Shown: piece by piece, positions 36,657-48,900 of the stretch
How positions within the stretch are numbered: the stretch's first letter is position 1
How the letters are laid out: each line of letters starts with the position of its first letter
Assembly: GCA_029721515.1 (NCBI GenBank)
Contig: CM056562.1
Span: 12,681,335-12,745,334, forward strand
From: Synanceia verrucosa
Taxonomy: Eukaryota > Chordata > Actinopteri > Perciformes > Synanceiidae
Direction: 5' to 3'
Length of the DNA stretch: 64,000 nt
Made by a program: the position numbers and the translations under genes
The notes under the pieces: model-generated
Told to the model about the DNA's origin: nothing
The model's database searches: none
What the model saw: only the letters and a program-made list of their open reading frames with translations

Positions 36657-37283
36657 CAGGTTTACACTAAAATGTTAGGGAATCCCTGTGTTTTCTCACC
36701 TTCCTGTTTGGTTGGTCTGTGACAATGCTCACTAGCTGAAGTCTGCTGTTTTTCCATTCAGGCTTTACCGACAAATATGCGGAATTTGTGGCAGGGTCTG
36801 GTGAAGAATATGAGCTGAGCACAGGTTAAACCATCCTGCAGTGGACTGCAACACCCTGCAGCTCAGGTGCATGTTTCCAAAGATTCAGGCGCACTTGCGC
36901 AATTACGCATGGAAGCATATAAAAGCCTACTAATTTATCTTGACCAGACACATTATGAGCCTTATGCAGACGGTTAAAAGCCGTAGTAATGTTTCGATGT
37001 GTGGGTGTAAGACTGCAGTTTATCGTGCAAACAGCGAGCAGGAAAAATCCTTTTCTTTGTTCATGGAAACACACTCTCGCTCTCGACACAGTGACCATGT
37101 AGGGCTTTGGAGCAACTTGGTTCAAGATATAGCGTGTGTCGCTGTACAGCTGTCATTATGATATTATGCTGATGTATTATTTTTCATTTATTTATCAAGT
37201 TTGAACTCCAGTCAATGCTGATTCACTGCGACGTGAAGCGAGCCACGACAGAGACGTGTAATGACCTCCCTGCCACGACATCG
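34856..37283 (+). CDS. col9a1: col9a1 NC4 (TSPN) exons of the long isoform
   Basis: Exons 34856-34942, 35280-35412, 35675-36071 and 37200-37283. The first encodes AMCPQISVGEDHFPG, the counterpart of human CPKIRIGQDDLPG. The next two give the laminin-G/TSPN beta sandwich, for example TVKKVTGSSPQHVAYQIG, DWNIWQMQGVNGDEQLAVRL, NDQWHKVLLHV and VVLFVDC. The fourth encodes FELQSMLIHCDVKRATTETC, with the conserved cysteines. This globular domain projects from the cartilage fibril. The 34856 exon needs one base from a missing upstream exon. Confidence 0.9.
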
Positions 37284-40200
37284 GTAAGAAGAATTAAAAT
37301 GATATAATCTAATCGTAACAATATAATGAGTCCATAGTTGAGGTGTCATACCACCAGTTATGAATTGCTTGAGTAATAAAATAAAACCAATCAGTGCCCA
37401 ACATGTGTGCGTAAAGGTACAGATTTTGGCCACTGTATCTTTGTGTCTATCTTTGCTCTATCCTCACAATATACGATTCATAATTACAGATGTGTGACAC
37501 CTTAACACCTAACAACATCAGGAAAGCTTAAATAACCCGCTGACCCTGCCTATTGGTGGTGTAGACGTTGTAGCCCCTCCCCGTGGCGTCCCCCTTGCAA
37601 ACCCTCCAATCCCTTCCTGTAACCAAACTTCATATGAATATACATGAGCTTCTGATGGCTATGGGACCTCGGACGGTCTGGATAGCTGAAGCGTATTCAG
37701 TTGGGTAGTTTTGTCGGGGGCTCCTCCAACCCAGCGAATCCCAGAGAAAGGACTACAACTTTTACCTTTCCTGCCCGCGGGGAGATCATGGCGCGGGCCC
37801 CCAGCTTTAGAAGGCCACTTTTAGCTCTGCTTCTGCAGCTTGTCCTCATCTGCTCCGCTCAAGTAAGACTTATTATGTTTCTCTCTTTCTGTGTGTGTCT
37901 CTCTCTGGTGTTTGTGTTTGTCTCTGTAGACGGATGTGACAGAAATACAGGTGAGTGCCGTCCGAGTGACAAATAATCAGACACAATGTGTTTTATCGAG
38001 TAAATGTGTCACGGAAAAAGGCAGGGATGCGACTTCTCTGGTGTCTCATTTTTTTTCTTTTACAAAGTGCTACATAATGCAGATGAATTCTGCAATAAGA
38101 AATCAGCTCCAAAGGCTCAAAGTATTATTTTACCCCAGAGATATATCAGAGAGATCTCCCAGATTCTAACAACATATAATAAGACAATGCACCTGTTCTC
38201 GTTTTTTATTCTGTCTGTGTAGCGTTTTATCAGTATAAGAAACTGCAAACTTATATACGATTTTCGCTGATATTTTCTTTTTATATTATTATAATTATTA
38301 TTATTATTTTACGCAGAGAAGCCAAGGACCTTCTGGCCCTCCTGGACCTGCAGGTGTCCCAGGAATTGATGGCATTGCTGTAAGTGCTCTCAGTTCTGCA
38401 ACATTGTCCATTTTATGTGCCAAATACAATGCAAACAGTGTCACATTAAAGCGCTGAATTTCTTTTCTTTTTTTAATTTTTTTTCCTTCTTTTTTTTAGG
38501 GGGAAAGGGGAGCAGATGGCGAGGAGGGACTTCCTGTAATTATAATTTTTATTAGAAACAATAAATAAAATGATGCATTGTTTTCATCTGCTGGGCTGTT
38601 CATTGAAATTATTGGGAACTTTTTTTTCAGGGACCTGATGGTGATGCAGGTAAACCTGGCTCTTCAGGATTACCTGGAATACCTGGTAATGATGTGAGTA
38701 CTCTTTTATAACATATAAATTCATGCATACATATTTTATGCAGTACATCTGCACTGTTGGCCTCAGTGAGGTCAACACAAGGTGGTGGGTGGAAAAACAA
38801 GGTATGATGCTCCCACCACATTAATTATGTTCACACTTATTGGGCTTGGAGAATGAAATTTAGCAGAGGATATTGGGGAAATGTGTGCAAAAATGTGAGG
38901 AATGCATTTCATGCCATGCAGGATGAACAAATCCAAATTTCCTTAGTGACAGGGTAAACCAGGGCCAGAGTGTAATTAACTTTGCTCCCCAGAGATTAAA
39001 GGAGGGTTGGGAAAACACCCAAACGTAATACTGGTGCTAGGCCGACAACGAGGGACAGTAGGTGAATCTAATTCACCTTAAAGGCTAAGCTTTAGAATGT
39101 GTTGTTATAAACTAACATAACTTTTAACATAACATCCATACATCTACAACTTGGGCTTTGAGAACAATAGCAGCTTTGTTGGCTGGCTGCTGTTGGTATC
39201 TCCTGTCGAGAATCCTCAAAACAGTGTGGAATGATTTCTTCCAGTGCTCTTGTTTGAAATGAGCCAGAGGAATGTTGCTCTCTGCTTGGTTTGCAGTCTG
39301 AGGGTCTTGCCCTCTGCCCTGGTCCTGAATCTGACTTTTTTTACATGTCTGTGAAGTTGAACGCTCTCTCATAGACATCATCACACATTCAGAAACATTG
39401 TTTTGACTTCATGTGGCTGATGAACGTGGAGCGGCACTGTAGTCTATATTGAAACACTTAAGAGAAAGGGGAGAGTTATAGTCCGGGTTAATCCCATTTA
39501 CGAATACATACTCCTCCCACTGGAATATGATGTTATGATGATGTAATGCATGAGGATCTGATGCTGAGTTTACTACTCAGAGCAGGTGGGTGAAAGTATT
39601 GCCTACTGCATAATCAAATAAAAGCTGAAAATATTGGTTAAGCATGTCTCTCCTCTGCAGGGTTTGACCGGCCCTATTGGAGATCCTGGACCTGATGGTC
39701 CCCCCGGACAGAAAGTGAGTGACTAATGAGCCTTTGCTTTCCTGTTTCAGTGGCTGTCAGTGAAATGGTGCCAAGCTGCTGTCCAGTCTTTTTGGCATGG
39801 CAGCAGGAACTGCAGTGCATAAACCAATTCCTCATGACAAATGAGACTTAATCCTGCAGTCTTCTGCGTAATCTCCGTGGGGAACGAAAGCCCCAACATC
39901 AGTCCTCATTAGGCTAAACATTGCTGGGTCAAGTGCGCCCGGTGCAGTCATGTGATGAGCTGGAGGAATGTTAACTCAGACCGTCTACAGCTCAATCTGT
40001 ACTGAACACAGTATTTCAGTATTTGTTTCAACACCTACCTATGTATTAATGTATTTATCTTTGTTCTTTAGGGTGAACCTGGGAAACCTGGACCCCGTGG
40101 AGCAGATGTGAGTATCTCAAGGATCTAGATGACCGTCTGGAAATTATATAATCTAGGCGCTTTCTACAGTTTAACAGTGTACAACAAATTGTATATTACA

Positions 40201-43200
40201 CAATGAGTCATACCGTTGATGTCTCTCTTCAGGGTGTTGGGCCAGATGGACCTCCCGTAAGTCATTTATTCATCTTGCACAGCTAATACCACAGTTGATA
40301 ATAAATTTTAGTGGTCTCTGTCAAAAAAAGTGTTGATATTGAACATCTGAAATGTGACATTAAACAGGGACCACCCGGGCCTGGAGGACTGCTCGGTGAA
40401 GTGGGAAAAGTTGGACCACTTGTAAGTACAGAGGCTGTTACTCCATTTTAAATTAGGACTGTCAGATACAACCAGCATGAGCACTGAAGTGGTGGTACAC
40501 TACCTTTGGTCAATAAATGGGTGTGTTTCCCTTCTTTGTTGGCATGGCATGGCCAAAAAAGAAGGGAAAGTCAGTCAAAGCTGAGGTGAAAAATACTGAA
40601 AGTAGGTGAAGTCACGCCACTGAAACCTGTCTGGCTAATAGAAACACAATCTATGTGTCGTGTACAGCATTATCTACTGTAGTACCACTGCTTATGCACA
40701 CATATAAGAACAAATTAAACACACACATACACACACAGTGCTTCATATACTCATTATGTTATTTGCTGTTGCCATTTTCTTGGTTCTTTATAACCCATAA
40801 TGTATCTTTATAGGTGAGACATATTTCTTTTTTATTTCAGTCTTCAGCATTCATTGGCTCTTTTGGATTTCAAAGCAATAATTTTAGATATACAGACACA
40901 GTTGCAATCTCGGTTTAGCTCCCACTTGAAAGCAAAATGATTCTTACTGTTACATTTGTGTAAGAAATGAATTTATTGTTTGTTTTATGGATGCTTCTTA
41001 AATGCTGAATATACTTTACCTCAATGACAATGATCCCAAACAATATTTTATTTTGGAAAACAAAACAAATGAAACCTCCAAGCATCAGAATTGTGATAAA
41101 CTACAAGTTAACTTGGTGTATAATACTTCACATTAAATCAAAGAAAAGAAAAGAAAAAATTACCAGGATTCCTCCTGACTCAATGGAAAGTGCATTTATG
41201 TAATTTATGTAGTTTTTGACATATATTTATTTCCGCAGGGTTCCATTGGTGTGAGAGGGCCACAGGGACCTCGTGGGCCAACGGGGCCCAGAGTAAGTGA
41301 CACAGATTTCCAAATGATTATATTTGACTTTAAATTTCATGTCTGCTTCGTGCTCCTTAAAGGGAATGAGCACGATGCAGACATGGGACTAGTTTGGCCT
41401 TGGATGAAATTAAATGAACACTGTCCTTTCTCTAGTGATTTACAAGATCCATACATCCAATATGATGCTGAGAAATTACATTCAACTTGTATATTTTCTC
41501 TATTTCAGGGAGCTGCTGGAATGCTTGGGAGTGCTGACCTGGTAAAGCTTAGTTGTCTGGAGATTATGAATGACATTGTTAAGGATTGTCAGGAATATAT
41601 TCTGACTTTTATGTCGTTGTTTAGTGTCCAAACTCTTGTCCACCGGGGATGCCTGGACATCCTGGTCTTCCTGGCATGAAGGTGAGTAGCTCAGTTGTTT
41701 TGTGTTGTACTAAAATCATGTTAGGGCTCTAAAATATAATGTCTAATCAGTTCTGCTTTTATTCTCTGTGTGATTCAAGGGCCACAAAGGTGTAAAAGGT
41801 GAAGCAGGAGAACCTGGGAAACAAGGGCACAAGGTAAAATATGTTCCATTTAGGGGGAAAAAAATCCTTGTTTATTAACATAAATTGAAGTATTTCCAAT
41901 CATATTAAGTGTCTGAAACACCAACAACATCACTGCATAAGCAGTTACTTAAAAATATGAATTTCCCTTCACAGCTGTCACACATGCCACAATGTTCCAC
42001 ATCAGAAAAAAAAATTATGCATGAATTTTATATGAAAAAAGGATTCCTGGCACGGCCGAGACAAGTATTATTTGTGCCGCTCTATTTCAAGAGGAAGTGA
42101 TACATGCCTGTGTGTAATGCCTCTGACTCCTCGTAATGTGAGGAGGATGATTTATTTGAAATGATGTTCAAGCCCAACTAGCCTCTCTCTGTAATGTGTC
42201 TATGCACTATATAAATGGAAATGAGTCTGGGCCTATCTCCTTTTATCACTCCATGCCAGGATATGATTTACTGTCAGTCTGCGCTGCATCCCCAACAATG
42301 GTTCTCTCCCTCACTGTACGTTTAGTGTGATGGTCCTGCTGCTGGTTTTCTACTCAAACATCCACAAATATATATGTTTACAGCCCACAACTGTAACCAG
42401 ATGTGTGTATTGTTATGATGACACTGAAGAAAGACCCATGTGACCCACATACAAAAACACCCAGTGCTTCCTTTTGAAATAAACAAAAACAATGTGTGAA
42501 TTAGTAATTATATTGTAAGAAAATAATATTATATGACAATTTTTTTGATATCAGATGATCAAGCAGAATCATCAGTTCATGATGCAAACAAATGCAACCC
42601 GTTCATTCATTTTTCTGTTAGTTGCATAATATTTATCAGCTATGTATTATTTGCATTATTTAAGTCTTAATAACCAATTCCAATGCACATAAATAAACAA
42701 TAAAATTTGCCTTTTTAACAACAGAGAACCTGCACAGCCACTATCTGTCTTCGTAGATATGCCTCCTCAGGTCGACCATTGAGTCAGCATAGCAATTATT
42801 TGTAATTTACGAAGCAGGGAAACGGTAATTTGGAGTTTATCTACTTTTGCCCCCCTTGCAATTCAGTAAAAAGTGGGTATTAAACACATTCCAGAGAGGC
42901 TGGTGTATTTTCTAATTGACACAGTTGATAGGAGCAGCCTCCCTTCATTTTTCACTCTCATAATGAAGTTAAATTCGCTGTTCAGCGTTTCATCTGATTG
43001 ACTTTCTGTTAATGTTCCTTCTCTTCCATTCACTCAGGGTGAGGAGGGAGACCAGGGAAGTTCAGGAGAGGTCGGATCCCAAGGGCCAACGGTTAGACAC
43101 TACATTGATTACGTGATATTAGAGTTTGTTCTTTACAATTTCATGTTTTCTTTGTTCTCCTCACTGAGGCATCTGGTGGATGTGCTTCTAATTTCAGGGT

Positions 43201-46200
43201 CCTCAGGGAATCCGTGGAGCCATGGGAATGATGGGCTCCAAGGGAGAGATGGTAAGTGTTCCTGTGATTTTTAAGTGCATCATAATCTTCTTGAATTACC
43301 TGCAAAATGTTTCATATTAAAATGTTTATTGTTTAAACACATTACAATACCAATATTGTTCTCCGGCAGGGAGCTCGAGGTCTTAATGGAGATCCAGGTC
43401 CCCAGGGTATAGCAGGGGCAACTGTACGTTTCTCCCACAACACGTGCTTTCATTTTGACAACAAATATGATTAAATGCATGAAATGTTTTATGATTAAAT
43501 GCATTATTTCAGGGAGATCAAGGCCAGAGAGGAGTGATGGGGGAGCTTGGGCCTAAAGGTGACACCGTAAGTAGATGCTTTAACAACATTAATATTTTGT
43601 GGTGGAGAAAATAAACTTTGAGTCGCGAGAGTTTGTTTGCACAGTTTTAACGAAATGAACTATATGTACTTTTTTGTTGTTCAGGGTATTCAGGGGCGGA
43701 GAGGAATCACAGGTCTTCCAGGTCCCAAGGGAGACGCTGTGAGTCCCTCGTTAATGATGATAAAGACAGCTCAAAATTTCAGATACAGCAAAAAGCTCAT
43801 TTGAGTTTGTGACTTTTATCACCAGGGCTTGCCAGGTGTGGACGGTCGCGAGGGTATTCCTGGGATGCCTGGAGCAAAGGTAGAGCAACGCTTCTGCCAC
43901 TTTAACCCTAACGCTTTTACTGTTTATTCCATTAAAATGGATTCTCATTAAGAAATAGTACGAGCTTCATTCCTTCACTGTTTCACCACAGGGAAGCATT
44001 GGGAAGGCAGGCGTTCCTGGAGAGGTCGGACTTCAGGGGCTTCCTGTGAGTATGACCTTTGACCCCAAACTGACTGACTCTGATTGGATGCACCTGAGTA
44101 AACCTCCACAGGAGCAGTTTAAACCACCATAGCTCCTGCATGCTGCTGTACAATGCTCATTAACAAGCAGCAGCCACAATTTTATACAAATACTTTTGAA
44201 TTCCATCCCTCTGTGATATGATACACAAACAGCAGGCTATGCTGTCATCACCCCTGTGGCAGAAACGTGAGAGCAAAGTTTTTCCCAGCCCACTAGAGTC
44301 AGTAGACAAACATGAGCAGCCCACCTGTTGCAGCATTAAGAAAGATATCATAGGTGTAAAAGTCATCACCTAATTCATTTATCCAGATCATGTCATGTAT
44401 TTTTCTCTGTTTTTTAGGGTTTGCCTGGTGTACCTGGACCAAAAGGCTTGAGTGGCCTTAAGGTTGGTTGATTGTATTAAATATCACCAGTTGTTTGCTG
44501 TATTCATTCATTTAGTTTTTCTTTAAATTGTGAGAAGCTGATAGAAGCTTTGGTTGTTTCTACACAGGGAGACTCAGGTCAACCAGGCCTCCCAGGAACA
44601 ATGGGACCTGCTGGCAAAGCAGTGAGTACAGTACAAGCAGCACATGTTGCTGCACAGTGTCACAAGTTTTGTCACCTCATTTGTGTCATTTTTCTGTCAA
44701 ACCTCAGGGTGAGCGCGGAGAACAGGGAGAGTTGGGACCTGTTGGACCTATTGGTGAACCTGTGAGTATTTCTATTGCCTCCATTTTGTTCATATGTTCA
44801 TTTTATCTCTAACTTTCTCATCGTTTCCTCCTCTTCCCTACAGGGAGCCGTAGGAGAGCAAGGCCCTGTGGGTTCAGCCGGCAAGCCAGGTGCCAGGGTA
44901 AGTTATAAACACAATAGTTGTCGAGCACAGATTTTAAATGATTTTTTTTTAACCTGTGTCTATTTGTTTTCCATGCTTTTTTAAAAAATAATAGATAAAG
45001 GCCTTGTGAACACCTTAGCGGTCATTGTACCTGCACTTGTGATACTGTGAATGAAAGGAGCTGAAAAGGAGAGACCTGGCTGTTGTTTCACTGGAATGTC
45101 TCAGAGAATAGACCGAGGCTGGATCTCACTCAGGGTCTATTTTCACAGTAAGAGGAGACTTTTAAGCAGTGAGCTGAATGAGCTCTCTGTTCTCCCAGCA
45201 TTCCTCAGACAGTTGGTCACTGATCAAACGTGGGATAGAACACACAAACATGTTGGAGACAATAAGTAGCAATGAGTTATTTTACTATAACTGTTGATAT
45301 TTAAGTCACAGCCATGTTAACAGGTGTTTTGCTTTATGAAATAGCTTAAATATAAAGAGCAAAGTGCATTATTTTGTCTTTTAAAGGCTGATGTGGATCT
45401 CAGTGTTCTGTCTATAATGCTGTGTAATCAGATGTGCTTGTTTATTGGTTATAGGGACCCAAAGGTAGCCCCGGCCTTCCTGGTCTCCCTGGTCCTCCTG
45501 GTGTGCCTGGGGTAAAGGGTGAGAGGGTAAGAAGACTGCACGGTCATTCAGAGACCTTTTCAGCTTTAGGTCAATTAACTTAAACAGAAAAAGAGATTTT
45601 ACTGCTCATCAACAAATGGCTAATCAGCTCCCTCTAGTGTGGACAAACAGAACATTCACAACAGTCACACATGATCATTTCTCTACATTTGCTTTGGTTC
45701 TTACAGGGTGAACGTGGAGAGGCAGGACCCAAAGGAGAGCAGGTATGAAATCTTCACTTTAAATATTGATTTTCTTAGTAGTAATGCTGCATTCAAACAA
45801 GAAATGGGTTGCTTAGTATGAATCATTTACAGACTTTGTTTTTATAGGGACCACAAGGTGATGAGGGAAACCCTGGAGACAAAGGGGATTTGGTGAGTTA
45901 TTATTATATTACCAACATTAACACTTTAATAATTTATTTGAATTATTTAACAATTCTGTTCAGAAGAGAGTCTCACCAGAGTGCATCTGTCCTTTCCATC
46001 CTTTGTGTTTTATAAATGGATTTATAGGGTGATGCAGGAGAACCAGGAGCTAAAGGAGAGGTGAGTTCCAGCTGATTATTTTAACATGGTGTCTCAGTAT
46101 TTTCCTGTGGTGACAAACAATGGAGGGGTAGGTGCAGTTCTGTAATATTGCTCTGATCTTACTTTTTGATAAGGTCGGTAACCCCGGAGATGTTGGCAAG

Positions 46201-48532
46201 AGAGGTCCAGAGGGGAGTCGAGGCCAGCCTGGTATCGAGGGGCCACCTGGCACACCTGGACCGAGGGGCATGCAGGGAAACAGGGGTCCACCTGGAGTCA
46301 GAGGGTCCCAGGGCCCTGCGGTAGGTCCAAGAGGAAACAATGTCTGTGCAGCAGTGTGACATGAGAGGGAAAAGCAACAAGCCAAGAAAACCAAGTGTCC
46401 TTAAACACAACTTTGAGGCCTGAATGTTTGGATTTAGAACCAAGACTGTGATCATCTTTGTAGAAATAGTCTTTAACGGTCTGAATAGTAGGATTGTTCA
46501 TGCTTATAATAACTAAAAAATAGCTCTGCAAATTTGACTAATGTTCAGTATACAGTCATGATGCACTGATCAAGTTGCCGAGTCTTTATTAATATAAACC
46601 CCTCTAGGCCAAGTCTTTATCTTTATTCAGGAATAGCTGAATTCCCTCCACCCAAGTAATCTTTCAGTGGTGAAAACAGGAACTGTTTTCGCTTGAAAAC
46701 AGCTCTGTGGAGTCATGAAATCTGTTAAGTCATCTTTTCCCTTCCAGGGTAAAGAGCCAAGCGATCAGCACATCAAACAAGTTTGCATGCGAGTCATGCA
46801 AGGTAAGAACTGATAGGCCTTTGACCTCTTTTATCATTCCCTTGTGCCTCATTTCATGACTTCAATCTTTCCCGGATTGCCTCATTACACAACCACACAT
46901 AGAACCGCCCCTCCATTTTCTCATTGGTCAGGGTGGGTGCTGAACACTCCGAAGTTCAAAAAGGGACGGCCTAATAACCAAAACATGAAATAAGCTTCAA
47001 TCTTTGTTAATTTGATGGATGAAAGATCCCCCTCATGCCGAGCCGAAGAAACGTTTCTCTGAAGCCACAGTCTCTGTTCTCTCTTCATTCTGTTGCTCTT
47101 ACTGTAGGTCTTCACAACTCATCTCCTACACTCATGATTTTTTTATACCCGATGTGCTGAAAAATTAATTTCACCTCCAGCAGACCTGCTCTCATCCACT
47201 CCATGCAAAGAGTCTGTCTGGAAAGGAAATCTTAAAAAAGAGCAGCCAAGCAACTGCTGCATGAATTTTCATCAGGAGCCAGAAAACTGGAACCTGGACG
47301 CTGCAAGGAACCACAGGAGATTAATATTAGATCCTTTGCACCATGAACGTAAATTTCCTGTTGCCGATTGCCTGAAATAAAGAGTATTATCTCCTTTCTG
47401 CTCGATTTACTGAGGTTCCATAGAAAAGGGTTGAAAAACAGGAGAAGCTCCAGGGATATCGTGACCACAGTTTCACCTCGCTCGGCTTCACTCTGACTCA
47501 AGTACAAGAGCTGTTGGACCATCGCTCCTAAGAGAGTTGCTTTGGGGCTTCAGAAATGAGCCACTGCATGATTTATAATAATGTATTAAAAGCATCCCTG
47601 TTTAGAAACATTCATTGCCACAGTGCCATCTGCGAGATTACATTAAATTGGAATTTATTTAAGTTTATTTGTCAGCTTCATCATCTTCTTTCTGTTGTGC
47701 TAAAACAGAACAGCTGGCTCAGTTAGCTGCTAGTTTAAGGAGGCCAGAGTCGGGTGTAGCTGGGTTACCTGGAAAACCTGGACCTCCAGGGCAACCTGGT
47801 GCTCCGGGAGAGAATGGCTTCCCTGGGCAGAGTGGATCAAGAGGCCTTCCAGGGCTCAAAGGGCCACCAGGACCTATTGGAGTAAAAGGACCCAAAGGTA
47901 ATGAATGAGCGATGATTGGCAGGTGTTACTGTTAAGGGTGACACGGGCATTGTGTCAAATAAAACATTCATTCTTTAATGTGTGTTACAGGTGAAATGGG
48001 AGACAGAGGCTCCAGAGGGCCAACTGCCCGAGGACCTAAAGGTCAGCCAGGACCTCCTGGACTTCCTGGTGAGTAAATTTTGCTTTTTAAATTTGCCCCT
48101 CTTTCTTAAATGGTTCACTTTTCTGAGTTCACCTGACAACTAATCTACATTAACTTGTCATTAACCTGCCATTGAAATCGAGTCAGGAAGGAATCTCTTG
48201 AAGGCTGGTATGGACAGAAAGAATAACCACAATAACCAAAAACTCTTTTAATGTGTGTAAGGACATGGCTGTTGCATATGAATCTATCATTTAAATCTAG
48301 CCACTAGCATCCTAAAATGAATTTTGCGATCACAGGTGAGCCTGGTAAACCTGGCTACGGTCAGGATGGTCGGGATGGGCCGAGGGGACCTCCTGGTGTT
48401 CCCGGACAGCACGGTGTACCTGGACCTCCCGGTGCAGCTGGTCCCAACGGTTACTGCGACCCATCAGCGTGCAACCTCCAGGCTGGGGCCGCCCACCAGT
48501 CTCTGGATGTGAAGGGACCTGCAGGGAACTGA
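34856..48532 (+). CDS. col9a1: Collagen type IX alpha-1 chain, lacking only the unrecognised signal-peptide exon
   Basis: Thirty-six coding exons were traced from 34856 to the stop at 48530-48532. They total 2687 bp, which with the one base expected from exon 1 makes 896 codons including the stop (human about 921 aa). Block by block the order is NC4 (thrombospondin-N-like), COL3, NC3, COL2, NC2, COL1 and NC1, as in human COL9A1. Most triple-helix exons are 54, 45 or 36 bp and begin with a GGN glycine codon, the classical fibrillar/FACIT pattern. The product is a secreted cartilage and vitreous matrix chain that coats type II collagen fibrils with the alpha-2 and alpha-3(IX) chains. The teleost has possible duplicates (a/b), which I cannot distinguish. 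Confidence 0.93.
36567..36655. repeat. (AT)n microsatellite
   Basis: An almost perfect AT run of about 88 bp in the col9a1 intron between NC4 exons 3 and 4. It produces a spurious Ile-Tyr ORF. It is long enough to be length-polymorphic and cruciform-prone. Confidence 0.95.
37480..37787 (+). promoter_or_regulatory. col9a1: Candidate internal promoter for short-form col9a1
   Basis: GC-rich DNA directly upstream of the alternative first exon, with an inverted CCAAT-like element at 37551 and a cccctccccgtggcg stretch resembling an Sp1-type site near 37575. Assignment rests on position and composition. Confidence 0.4.
37788..37862 (+). CDS. col9a1: col9a1 alternative first exon (short isoform, signal peptide)
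   Basis: An ATG at 37788 opens 25 codons: MARAPSFRR, then the hydrophobic core LLALLLQLVLICSAQ, and a GTAAGA donor. This is a textbook signal peptide, in phase 0 with the following exons. It matches the known short form of alpha-1(IX), which starts from an internal promoter between the NC4 exons and the COL3 exons and lacks NC4. Upstream, 37550-37780 is GC-richer and has an inverted CCAAT (attgg at 37551), so a promoter there is likely. Confidence 0.88.
37930..37950 (+). CDS. col9a1: col9a1 21-bp mini-exon
   Basis: Seven codons (TDVTEIQ) sit between a CTCTGTAG acceptor and a GTGAGT donor, in phase 0 on both sides. It can join either the NC4 exon ending ATTS or the short-form signal-peptide exon. 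It corresponds in position to the end of human NC4 (SQTTDE). Because it is phase neutral it may be skipped without breaking the frame. Confidence 0.65.
38317..41292 (+). CDS. col9a1: col9a1 COL3 triple-helix exons
   Basis: Exons 38317-38379, 38500-38535, 38631-38693, 39661-39714, 40072-40107, 40233-40256, 40368-40421 and 41239-41292. They encode continuous Gly-X-Y beginning RSQGPSGPPGPAGVPG. The 24-bp exon at 40233 (GVGPDGPP) is the smallest in the helix. The donor of the second exon (GTAATT) is weak. Large introns flank 39661 and 41239 and contain no other collagen exons. Confidence 0.88.
41509..41681 (+). CDS. col9a1: col9a1 NC3 hinge exons
   Basis: Exons 41509-41541 (GAAGMLGSADL) and 41625-41681 (CPNSCPPGMPGHPGLPGMK). 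The CPNSCPPG motif supplies cysteines that form interchain disulfides in the type IX heterotrimer. The human counterpart is CPNACPPG. The break in Gly-X-Y gives the molecule its bend. Confidence 0.88.
41780..46320 (+). CDS. col9a1: col9a1 COL2 triple-helix exons
   Basis: Seventeen exons: 41780-41833, 43038-43091, 43198-43251, 43370-43423, 43513-43566, 43685-43738, 43826-43879, 43992-44045, 44418-44462, 44568-44621, 44708-44761, 44844-44897, 45455-45526, 45707-45742, 45848-45892, 46028-46060 and 46174-46320. Most are exactly 54 bp. All keep Gly-X-Y with codon-phase-0 boundaries. COL2 of type IX carries the lysine cross-linking sites to type II collagen; GHKGVKGEAGEPGKQGHKG at the start matches the human helix closely. 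Confidence 0.9.
46748..47756 (+). CDS. col9a1: col9a1 NC2 trimerisation segment
   Basis: Exon 46748-46802 and the start of exon 47709-47897 encode DQHIKQVCMRVMQ and EQLAQLAASLRRPESG. This is the short helical NC2 domain that drives chain selection in type IX collagen. The human sequence has DQHIKQVCMRVIQ at this point. Between them lies a 906-bp intron with no further exon. Confidence 0.9.
47709..48532 (+). CDS. col9a1: col9a1 COL1 and NC1, C terminus
   Basis: Exons 47709-47897, 47991-48068 and 48336-48532. COL1 keeps two imperfections of the Gly-X-Y repeat, GPTARGPKG and GYGQDGRDG, at the places where human COL9A1 is also interrupted. NC1 contains NGYCDPSACNLQAGA with the paired cysteines. 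The stop TGA is at 48530-48532. Confidence 0.92.
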
Positions 48533-48900
48533 GAGCCACTCTGGCAGAGACAGAAAGACTGTTAGCTCTCCTGAGCACACCACATTTTTCACACTTTGTT
48601 CCTGCGGTTGGCGTGGTGCCTTCCATCTATTAACCTCTATTCTTGTGAGCATGTTTTGTGCCGGCCACATCTCCATCAGAAGGAGCGCTTCTTAAAAAAA
48701 CACAAAACACTGTCTTTTTTTTGTGGTGCAAAAATCTTATTGTTCTGGTATTTTTCTACCTGAGAGATGTTTTCATTTTTTTTCAGGAAGGTGTGCTCAC
48801 ATTTCTGAGATGATGTGAAATGTTTGTTCATCCCACTCTCCTCGTACCTCTGCCTGCCTTTTCACCTTCACCATTTACAGTTTTTTTTATTGAATAAAAA
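48533..48900 (+). terminator. col9a1: col9a1 3' UTR with polyadenylation signal
   Basis: The first canonical AATAAA downstream of the stop codon is at 48893-48898, about 360 bp away. Further AATAAA matches near 49069 and 49280 could give longer ends. Confidence 0.6.

Noticed and set aside
36496..36678. Plus-strand ORF of Ile-Tyr repeats
   Set aside because: Translation of the (AT)n microsatellite.
46050..46455. Proline-rich minus-strand frames across col9a1 COL2
   Set aside because: Reverse complement of Gly-Pro-rich collagen codons.
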